A DNA stretch of 6,642 bases from Verrucomicrobiota bacterium (GTDB lineage: Bacteria; Verrucomicrobiota; Verrucomicrobiia; Verrucomicrobiales; Akkermansiaceae): assembly GCA_026397695.1 (NCBI GenBank), contig JAPLUJ010000038.1, positions 1-6,642 of the forward strand, given 5' to 3'. Each line of letters starts with the position of its first letter. The first letter of the stretch is position 1. Below are positions 1 to 5,156 of the stretch, in pieces. The notes below the pieces were generated by a model. The model was not told where the DNA came from. It ran no database searches and was given only the letters and a program-made list of their open reading frames with translations. The translations under genes were made by a program, and so were the position numbers.

Positions 1-909
1 GGTGATCCGGTGCTCGCCGCCGACTGGAATCTCCTGCTGGAGGCCATCGAGGCACGCACCCCGCGATCCGGGACCGGACTTGAATTCATGTCGTCATCCG
101 GCGGGTTCTGTTACTCCGCGCCAACACCACAGGGCGGGAATCCTCCCGGCCAACCACCGTTCTCGGTCATCGGCATTGCAAAGGACGGCGGCAACTATCT
201 GGTCACGATCCGCGAGGGCTGGGTGATAGAGCGCAAGCCGAAGACAGGCGACACCCCGGTCGTGAAGTTCCACATGCCGAAATCGGGCGGCACTGCGCTT
301 GATACGATTCCCCGTCCGCAGATCGCCATGGCCATCGGCGACACGCTCTGGTGCAAGTATGAGACCGATGCCATGGGTGGAATCACCGGCACGCCGGCAA
401 TGGTCGTGTCCGCCGGGGAACCAACCAGCACCCACTATCAGCCCGCGAATCCGGGAGCGTCCGGGCAAACCGGCACCTATCATGTCAAGCTCATCAAGCT
501 GGAGGACGACGGAGGAATCCCGAAGGTGAGGGTCTATCAGCAAAGCGACATCGGGCACTTGGCGCAGTTGTGGACCGGCGAGAACATCGGCAGCTACGGG
601 GAGGGGGTGTTCAAGAAGCATGACGACACGACCGGCAAATTCCAGTTCCGCAAGGTTCATGGAGCCGGGGGTGTGGAAGTGGCGTTGAACGGTGAATACA
701 TCGAAATTTCCCTGTCGTCCGGTGCCGGTCTGACCGGATATGTCCGTTATCAGAGGATCAGCACTTATGGCGACCCTGATCCATTTTACTATTTTTTCCA
801 CAAGTATGTGGGCGGCAGACTCACCGCCGTCTATGCGTCGTGGTCGTCCACCCCGCCCGAAGGCTACGGAGACCTGTTGCAGGAAGTCACGATGAACAAC
901 GGTGATTGA
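1..909 (+). CDS. Phage structural / tail-fibre-like protein, 5'-truncated by the window edge
   Basis: The frame is open from the first base and runs 302 codons to a TGA at 907-909. A GTG at position 10 could act as a start, but the preceding codons (G-D-P) are in frame and read naturally into 'VLAADWN', so the true start is probably upstream. The N-terminal pattern (a 'DP..AADWN.LLEAI..RTPR' type segment) resembles hypothetical structural proteins near the tail module of verrucomicrobial and planctomycete prophages, from memory. The C-terminal half has a segment around residues 203-235 (FQFRKVHGAGGVEVALNG, then YIEISLS) of the kind that recurs in phage tail-fibre and receptor-binding proteins. 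There is no signal peptide in the visible part, no transmembrane segment and no enzyme motif. The next gene starts 38 bp downstream in the same direction. A virion role is inferred; the exact component cannot be named. Confidence 0.8.
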   Translation, partial: GDPVLAADWNLLLEAIEARTPRSGTGLEFMSSSGGFCYSAPTPQGGNPPGQPPFSVIGIAKDGGNYLVTIREGWVIERKPKTGDTPVVKFHMPKSGGTALDTIPRPQIAMAIGDTLWCKYETDAMGGITGTPAMVVSAGEPTSTHYQPANPGASGQTGTYHVKLIKLEDDGGIPKVRVYQQSDIGHLAQLWTGENIGSYGEGVFKKHDDTTGKFQFRKVHGAGGVEVALNGEYIEISLSSGAGLTGYVRYQRISTYGDPDPFYYFFHKYVGGRLTAVYASWSSTPPEGYGDLLQEVTMNNGD

Positions 910-927
910 GCCGACCGGAGCATCGCG

Positions 928-935
928 GTTGACAC
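928..935 (+). promoter_or_regulatory. GTTGACAC box, 12 nt upstream of the gene at 948
   Basis: This exact 8-mer is shared with two other gene starts in the window. It contains the -35 consensus TTGACA, but lies too close to the start codon for an ordinary sigma-70 promoter of this gene. The best -10-like string downstream (TATACG, 955-960) falls inside the gene with a 20-bp spacer. Confidence 0.35.
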
Positions 936-947
936 TGCCGAACGGGC

Positions 948-1592
948 GTGAAGTTATACGTTGACCTCGAATCGCTCGAATTGATCGAAGGCCCGGGATT
1001 CCGCAATCCGGTGACTTCACTGAGGTTCAAGCGCGGGGACGCGGCACTCCTGGAAGTGGCGTTCCTTGCCAACGGCACCACGCACCAGACCATCGGCGAT
1101 TCCGGCACCCTCGAAATCCAGTTCGGCGTCAAGCCGCGCACCCGCTACGACGTCGGCTATCTGGCCCACACCGCCGTCTGGACGATGCCCGACCCGGAGG
1201 AGACAAGCCCGGTCTATCTATGTTCGCCCAGCTTCAACACGGAGGAACTCGACTCGGCTCTCGGCGTGGGATCATCCACCGGCACCGAGCTTTCCGAAAT
1301 CACCCTGATGGGCGAGATCACCTGGCGCGAAGGCGCGGGGGCACCCACATCCACCCGCACGTTTTTCGTGGTCGTGGAAAACGACGTGAACCGTGGCACC
1401 GAGGGCGTGCCGACCGACGCCGAACCCGCGTATCCCGCGCCAGAGACTATCGCTCTCCGTTCCAACGAGAACTACACGGTGACGGTTAGGAACACGCTCA
1501 AAACCTTCAACGCCAACACCGCGACCATCGACCAGATCACCGGCATCATCGCCACCCTTCTAACCACCCTCAAATCCAAGAACGTCATCTGA
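948..1592 (+). CDS. Baseplate/tail-fibre-like phage protein (BppU N-terminal-like architecture)
   Basis: This is a 214-aa protein starting at GTG 948 and ending with TGA 1590-1592. No Shine-Dalgarno is visible, but a GTTGACAC box lies 12 nt upstream of the start. Residues 22-145 read as beta-rich: 'SLRFKRGDAALLEVAFLANG' (24-43), then 'EIQFGVKPRTRYD' (56-68) and a 'SPSFNTEELDSAL' segment (93-105), followed by 'LMGEITW' and 'VVVENDV'. This order resembles the immunoglobulin-like N-terminal domain of phage baseplate upper proteins (BppU). Close relatives recalled from verrucomicrobial prophages also end the domain with 'GTEGVPT...YP.P', seen here at residues 150-164. Residues 178-212 are heptad-like and helical and could form a trimeric stem. 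The stop overlaps the next start by one base (TGATG), so the two genes are probably translationally coupled. Assignment to the tail tip is inference from pattern and context. Confidence 0.85.
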   Translation: MKLYVDLESLELIEGPGFRNPVTSLRFKRGDAALLEVAFLANGTTHQTIGDSGTLEIQFGVKPRTRYDVGYLAHTAVWTMPDPEETSPVYLCSPSFNTEELDSALGVGSSTGTELSEITLMGEITWREGAGAPTSTRTFFVVVENDVNRGTEGVPTDAEPAYPAPETIALRSNENYTVTVRNTLKTFNANTATIDQITGIIATLLTTLKSKNVI

Positions 1593-2467
1593 TGAAGCGA
1601 AACCTGTTATTGATTGCCTTCCTTGCGGCTATTGTGGCTACGCTTGCGGTGAATGCCGCCCGCCTGGGCACTCTGACCAGCGACTCCACGGTTTGGACCA
1701 CCACCGAGGACATCGTGGCGCCGGGCGTCACCACTGGCGCCGGGTTTCCGGTATTCGAGATCCGCGTGCCCGATGGATTCGTCGAGGTGCAGGTGCGGGC
1801 CAGCCTGACCAATTTCGAGCCGGGGTTCCTCCTGAAGGACGGCGCGGATTTCGTGCTCAACTACATCCCCACCGGAGCGGTGGTCGCGGGCCGCAAGGTT
1901 TACAAGGCGCTCGGGACCGAGCATGTGGCAACGTGGAATGTGGGCACCAGTCGCTGGACATTCGGCTACAAGAGCATTTACAGCACCAACACCGCCACCG
2001 CGCCGTGGGACATCCCCGGCAATACTCTAACGGGGACGCCTGCGGGTACCTTCGCTCTCCAGAAGGAATTCTTCGTCTATCGGTTCTGCACCACCGGCAT
2101 TCCCTCCGACGCACAGTGGGGGACCGGATCGGGTGATCCCGACGCGTGGGTCTATATCGCCAACCAGGCCGCCACCACGGGTGTTTCCGGTTCCGAGTTC
2201 ATCCGACAGAAATGGAGCGCCGCATCCTCGCTGCAAGCCCAACTCCAATCGGGCGGCACTCCCGGCTACACCATCCTGTTCCAGCCGTCGCGGGGTAACC
2301 TCGGCGCGGCGGAGTGGATGCAGCAAAACCACAACCGTCTCGTCTGGATCTATCAGGTTCAAGACGGCGGCGGCATCAAGCCTCAACATCCCAACGGCGC
2401 GGATGTCTGGAACTCTCTCTATCCGCACGAATGGCGCAAGGCCCGCATCACTCTCACCGCACCCTAA
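1592..2467 (+). CDS. Secreted protein of unknown function, in phage late operon
   Basis: This is a 291-aa protein starting with ATG 1592, which shares its A with the preceding stop. Residues 1-23 form a clear Sec signal peptide: MKRN n-region, hydrophobic core LLLIAFLAAIVATLAV, and a likely cleavage after A22 or A23 (VNA-A or NAA-R). The mature part is rich in Thr, Gly, Trp and Tyr with alternating hydrophobic residues (for example 'VFEIRVPDGFVEVQVRASL' at 50-68), consistent with a beta-sandwich exported protein. It has one cysteine (in 'RFCTTG'), no internal membrane helix and no recognised catalytic motif. The C-terminal third holds 'AEWMQQNHNRLVWIYQVQDGG', a soluble-domain pattern I cannot assign. 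A Sec signal is unusual for a virion protein. It could be an exported lysis or envelope factor, or a host-modifying protein. Function is unknown. Confidence 0.85.
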   Translation: MKRNLLLIAFLAAIVATLAVNAARLGTLTSDSTVWTTTEDIVAPGVTTGAGFPVFEIRVPDGFVEVQVRASLTNFEPGFLLKDGADFVLNYIPTGAVVAGRKVYKALGTEHVATWNVGTSRWTFGYKSIYSTNTATAPWDIPGNTLTGTPAGTFALQKEFFVYRFCTTGIPSDAQWGTGSGDPDAWVYIANQAATTGVSGSEFIRQKWSAASSLQAQLQSGGTPGYTILFQPSRGNLGAAEWMQQNHNRLVWIYQVQDGGGIKPQHPNGADVWNSLYPHEWRKARITLTAP

Positions 2468-2481
2468 CACCACCAACTGAC

Positions 2482-3399
2482 ATGAAAACAAAACTGATAC
2501 TGACACTGGCGCTCGCCGCCACATTGTTCATCACCACCACGCAAGCCCAACAATCGCCCGATGTTCTCAAGACGCGGGCGGCATTGATCGACGCCCACAC
2601 CAAACAACTGGCCGAGTATGACGCCAAATGGGAAGCGGTGCTGGGTGCCGGATGGAAGGAGAAACTTGCCGACCCCGCGACCGAAGCCAAGGTTTTGGTG
2701 GATGCCTATATCGGAAAGCCGTTCACCTTCACGCTGGCTAGCAAGTTGCCGGTCCCCGAGGCCGAAAGGCTCGTCGCGCATATCCTCGCAAAACCCGTAC
2801 TGGTCACGGATGATCTGGTGACGATCAAGGAGGCGGCAAGGGTGAATCCGTCGTTCATGCGCACGGTCGAAAACAAAGCACTGATTGACTCCCGCGTCGA
2901 TGAACTCATGGCACTGGACCCCCAGCCCGTTTCCATCGCCCGCTTTCAACAAAAATACGACAGAATATACAAGACGAGTTGGGGGGAGCACATGACGATA
3001 GGCGAATGGCTTTTGGGTGCGACGGTGGATTTCGATCACTGGTCATACAAGGCCATGCAGGACGGCATTTTGGCCAGGGCCACGGAAGCATTGATCGAAA
3101 AGAAGATCGGTCTTGGCGAGGCGGCGGATGGGCCGGATTTTGATGCCGCCATGGCCCCTGTGGTCACCGCACTGAACGCGCCGCTGTTTGAGGGACTGGC
3201 GGAAGCATTGCTGCCGCTGGGCGTCAAAATCACCATGCCGGATTACACTGCTATAGTGGCAAAGGTTCCACACAGGATTGCGGCGATTGAACGCCGCTCG
3301 GTGGCTGAGACCGAGGCCAGAAAATCGCTGGGCACCATCATGTTCGTCAAGGGTGTCACAGCCTATAACGCATGGAAAACCGCACGCTCGAAATGGTGA
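2482..3399 (+). CDS. Secreted alpha-helical protein of unknown function
   Basis: The start is ATG 2482, 14 nt after the preceding stop, giving 305 aa. The frame is open further upstream (an ATG at 2314), but 2482 is chosen because it begins a textbook signal peptide: MKTK, core LILTLALAATLFITT, cleavage after A22 (TQA-Q). A start at 2314 would bury that signal and overlap the previous gene by 154 bp. The mature protein looks mostly helical, with many A, K, E and L residues. It has paired Trp residues near 'EYDAKWEAVLGAGWKEKL' (45-62), an 'RFQQKYDRIYKTSWGEHM' segment (154-171) and a hydrophobic stretch at about 225-250. No lysozyme, amidase or protease signature was found, although the 'GEHMTIGEW' region has acidic residues. 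Its end overlaps the next gene. It may interact with cell wall or periplasmic components, but that is only a guess. Confidence 0.85.
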   Translation: MKTKLILTLALAATLFITTTQAQQSPDVLKTRAALIDAHTKQLAEYDAKWEAVLGAGWKEKLADPATEAKVLVDAYIGKPFTFTLASKLPVPEAERLVAHILAKPVLVTDDLVTIKEAARVNPSFMRTVENKALIDSRVDELMALDPQPVSIARFQQKYDRIYKTSWGEHMTIGEWLLGATVDFDHWSYKAMQDGILARATEALIEKKIGLGEAADGPDFDAAMAPVVTALNAPLFEGLAEALLPLGVKITMPDYTAIVAKVPHRIAAIERRSVAETEARKSLGTIMFVKGVTAYNAWKTARSKW

Positions 3400-3875
3400 A
3401 ACCGCTACTTGTCATAATCGGTATTGCCGCCCTCCTCTCCTGTGTGCAGGCACAGGAAGTTGAAGGTGCGGCACTGGAGGGTGCCATGGGAGCAAGTGCC
3501 GAGCCCTTGGATGACTCCTTCGATGATTTCGCTTTGCCCGAAGCTCCGCTGCTGGTTGCCGTCGTCTTGCCGTGGAAGTATGCCCGAAACCTCGGACCCG
3601 CCCCGGCTCTTGATTTGCGAGAGCCATTGCTGCCGGGCATTGATCTGCCGGTCGCGGCTGCCGTCAAGGCGATGGATGCCTTCCGCCGCAAGTTGGCCTT
3701 TGCTTGGGTCAAGCCGCAGGGCGAATACCTGAACACCATGCTCAAGGAAATCGAGGCAGCCGAAATATCAGGCGACACCGAAACCTATAACAGACTCGCC
3801 ACGACATACTCCGTGTGGGCCTCGAAAGCCCTCCTTCGCGGAAAACCACGGATGTTGACCGATAGCAGCCCGTAA
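3393..3875 (+). CDS. Small exported protein, possible lipoprotein
   Basis: This is a 160-aa protein if started at ATG 3393, which overlaps the preceding stop by 7 bp (ATGGTGA). An in-frame ATG at 3372 would add seven residues (ENRTLE plus the initiator Met) and put two acidic residues into the signal n-region, so 3393 is preferred, though not proven. Residues 1-20 form a signal peptide (MVKP, then LLVIIGIAALLS). The L14-L15-S16-C17 tetrapeptide is lipobox-like, so lipidation at C17 is possible; signal peptidase I cleavage after A20 (VQA-Q) is the alternative. Residues 22-50 are strongly acidic (EVEGAALEG, LDDSFDDF). The C-terminal part (about 85-150) is amphipathic helix, including 'EIEAAEISGDTETYNRLAT'. 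No family was recognised. Its nested position after another secreted protein recalls overlapping spanin gene pairs, but the sizes and the absence of a membrane-anchored partner make that weak. Confidence 0.75.
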   Translation: MVKPLLVIIGIAALLSCVQAQEVEGAALEGAMGASAEPLDDSFDDFALPEAPLLVAVVLPWKYARNLGPAPALDLREPLLPGIDLPVAAAVKAMDAFRRKLAFAWVKPQGEYLNTMLKEIEAAEISGDTETYNRLATTYSVWASKALLRGKPRMLTDSSP

Positions 3876-3887
3876 CACTCCCGACCC

Positions 3888-4076
3888 ATGCGCCAGCCCA
3901 TCGACATCGACTATGTGAACAAAGCCATCCTCGGCATGGTCTCGCCGCTTCTTGGCCTCGTCACGTCCTATCAGGAACAGATCGAGTGGCACCTGCGCGT
4001 CGCCTCGCTGCTGGTCGGCCTGCTAGTCGGCATCATGTCGCTGGTGAGCATGGTCAGGAAGCTGCGGAAGCGATAA
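3888..4076 (+). CDS. Holin-like small membrane protein
   Basis: This is a 62-aa protein starting at ATG 3888, 12 nt after the previous stop, with no Shine-Dalgarno visible. It has an acidic N-terminus (MRQPIDIDYV), an amphipathic hydrophobic helix at about 13-27, a connecting segment 'YQEQIEWHLR' (28-37), a clear transmembrane helix at 38-56 (VASLLVGLLVGIMSLVSMV) and a basic tail (RKLRKR). The size, one or two membrane helices, charged C-terminus and position at the end of a phage late operon fit a holin or a similar lysis-timing membrane protein. Holins show little sequence conservation, so this call rests on architecture and context. An alternative is a small membrane anchor for one of the exported upstream proteins. 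Confidence 0.75.
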   Translation: MRQPIDIDYVNKAILGMVSPLLGLVTSYQEQIEWHLRVASLLVGLLVGIMSLVSMVRKLRKR

Positions 4077-4145
4077 ACTCTCGGCAGAACGATCCGCTTG
4101 AATTCTGGCTTGACGGGCTGGCTGTGTTTGAAGGATTTTCTGTCC

Positions 4146-4724
4146 GTGGTTCAGACTCCGATTTGTGCAGCCCAGTCGGCGGTGCCGACGGTAAGGAATG
4201 TGCCGTCGCTGGTTTTTGGCATTCTCTCAGTTGTCTTTGCGGTTCCGGGGTTGTTGATTTGCTGGATTCCGTTTTTTGGGGTTTTTGGCGTGGGTGCGGT
4301 GGCATTCGCGTTAGTCTTTGCGGTCATTGGCATCGTGATAGCTTTGTGCAATGAGAGAAGGGACATCGGCATGCCTTTGTTAGGCGCGGCTATTTCTGGT
4401 GGCGTTTTGATTGTGATGTTTCTCTCGACGTGCGTGGGTATGTCTTTGGTTTCTTCCAGCACTCGGCAGAGTTCGGAACGGGTCATGCGCGAGCAGGAGC
4501 GGTTGAAAGGCGAGGCTGAGATTGCCAGGCTTAGCCGTCTGACGGATCGGGTTTTGCATCCTCAGACGGTGCCTGTGGTTCCTGCACCGACCATTGAACG
4601 TATTCCTGTTCCTGCTCAGGCCGTGCCGCCGAAGAGTCGTCCTTCTTGGAATCCGCAATCACAGGCGTTGCCGCCAGGCATGTCGAAGGATCCGGCGCCC
4701 GCGAAGCGTCCGCCAAATGAGTGA
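4146..4724 (+). CDS. Three-helix membrane protein with Pro-rich tail (DUF4190-like), candidate prophage cargo gene
   Basis: The chosen GTG start at 4146 gives 192 aa. It has an AAGGA (4131-4135) ten bases upstream and yields the short N-terminus 'VQTPICAAQ' before the first helix. An in-frame TTG at 4098 would add 16 residues but has no ribosome site. Predicted membrane helices are at about 21-41 (PSLVFGILSVVFAVPGLLICW), 45-67 and 79-102. Helix 1 followed by 'GVGAVAFALVFAVIGIVIAL' resembles DUF4190-type small membrane proteins. Residues 108-139 (many R and E, 'RVMREQERLKGEAEIARL') are a charged, probably coiled-coil cytoplasmic segment; 140-192 is Pro-rich and likely disordered. By hand count, 4201-4440 is only about 51% GC, against roughly 58-70% in sampled stretches of other genes, and T-ending codons are common. 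This points to separate acquisition. A superinfection-exclusion or host-membrane role is possible but unproven. Confidence 0.75.
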   Translation: MVQTPICAAQSAVPTVRNVPSLVFGILSVVFAVPGLLICWIPFFGVFGVGAVAFALVFAVIGIVIALCNERRDIGMPLLGAAISGGVLIVMFLSTCVGMSLVSSSTRQSSERVMREQERLKGEAEIARLSRLTDRVLHPQTVPVVPAPTIERIPVPAQAVPPKSRPSWNPQSQALPPGMSKDPAPAKRPPNE

Positions 4725-4760
4725 TGCCTTTATTCCCCTTTCGAGTGACCAAACCGCGCC

Positions 4761-4768
4761 GTTGACAC
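4761..4768 (+). promoter_or_regulatory. GTTGACAC box, 15 nt upstream of the gene at 4784
   Basis: This is the second exact copy of the 8-mer. It sits in the 59-bp gap between the membrane protein and the last plus-strand gene. No convincing -10 sequence follows at 16-18 bp. Confidence 0.35.
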
Positions 4769-4783
4769 CGCGCCCAGGTCACC

Positions 4784-4975
4784 ATGAAAGCACTCAAATA
4801 CCTCAGTTTCGTCGGCAAGGTCGCCGGTCTGGTTTCCACGCTCAATGTGATCCCGTTCGTTGATCCGGCTGTCGGTGTGGTCGTGTTCGCCGCCGCCTCC
4901 ATCCTCAAGGACGCCGTGAACCGCATCGGCGACCTGATGGACGACGGCAAGCCCAACTCCAGCTTCAAGGGCTGA
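4784..4975 (+). CDS. Conserved small phage protein, possibly membrane-associated
   Basis: This is a 63-aa protein starting at ATG 4784, with a GTTGACAC box 15 nt upstream and only a weak AGG at 4776-4778. The N-terminus is basic and amphipathic (MKALKYLSFVGKVAGLVSTL). A hydrophobic helix follows at about 23-41, interrupted by Asp27-Pro28 (PFVDPAVGVVVFAAASI). The C-terminus is the segment 'LKDAVNRIGDLMDDGKPNSSFKG' in two parts: LKDAVNRIGDLMDDG (41-55) and KPNSSFKG (56-63). From memory, a very similar ending recurs in small proteins just upstream of the lysis or integrase region of verrucomicrobial prophages, so this is probably a real conserved gene. Its function is unknown; with its single hydrophobic stretch it could be a second holin-like or antiholin protein. 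It is the last gene before the terminator hairpin. Confidence 0.75.
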   Translation: MKALKYLSFVGKVAGLVSTLNVIPFVDPAVGVVVFAAASILKDAVNRIGDLMDDGKPNSSFKG

Positions 4976-5000
4976 GCGGGCACCATTTTTGGCGCATCAC

Positions 5001-5041
5001 AAATCCGGGGTGAGGAGACTTGTTTCCATGCCCCGGATTTT
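5001..5041 (+). terminator. Rho-independent terminator-like hairpin closing the phage operon
   Basis: A perfect 10-bp stem (AAATCCGGGG at 5001-5010 with CCCCGGATTT at 5031-5040) encloses 20 nt. That inner part can pair further: two G-T wobbles, one A-A mismatch, then GGAGA (5014-5018) with TTTCC (5023-5027), leaving a 4-nt CTTG loop. Four Ts (5038-5041) follow the GC-rich part on the plus strand, and an A-run on the 5' side makes the structure usable on both strands. It lies 25 bp after the last plus-strand gene and about 115 bp beyond the end of the convergent integrase gene, so it could stop transcription from both sides. Confidence 0.7.
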
Positions 5042-5156
5042 GCGTTTGGTGCCGCGTAGGAGCACGTGCCGGACGCACAAGGTATTGCGGTATGGCCGGC
5101 CGTCACATGCACCATCCGCGTCTAACAACCACCGTTGGCATACGGATTGAACGGGA

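Noticed and set aside
94..1020. Long open frame on the minus strand opposite the first structural gene.
   Set aside because: It is antisense to a well-supported plus-strand gene, its product is a low-complexity R/G/D-rich sequence typical of shadow frames in GC-rich DNA, and it matches no family I know.
2027..3039. Overlapping minus-strand open frames (2524-2027 and 3039-2464) under the secreted-protein genes.
   Set aside because: They lie opposite genes with clear signal peptides, overlap each other across the gene junction, and have shadow-like composition.
3854..3860. GTTGACC upstream of the holin-like gene as a fourth copy of the GTTGACAC element.
   Set aside because: It differs at the end of the motif, lies inside the preceding coding sequence and is 27 nt from the start instead of 12-15 nt.
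3393..4076. A classical Rz/Rz1 spanin pair.
   Set aside because: The possible lipoprotein is not embedded in another frame of an inner-membrane anchored coiled-coil gene, and it lacks the short Pro-rich form of typical Rz1 proteins.
5062..5101. Short perfect palindromes GCACGTGC (5062-5069) and GGCCGGCC (5094-5101) in the convergent gap.
   Set aside because: Eight-base palindromes are common in GC-rich DNA, and they are not repeated or placed near a start codon.
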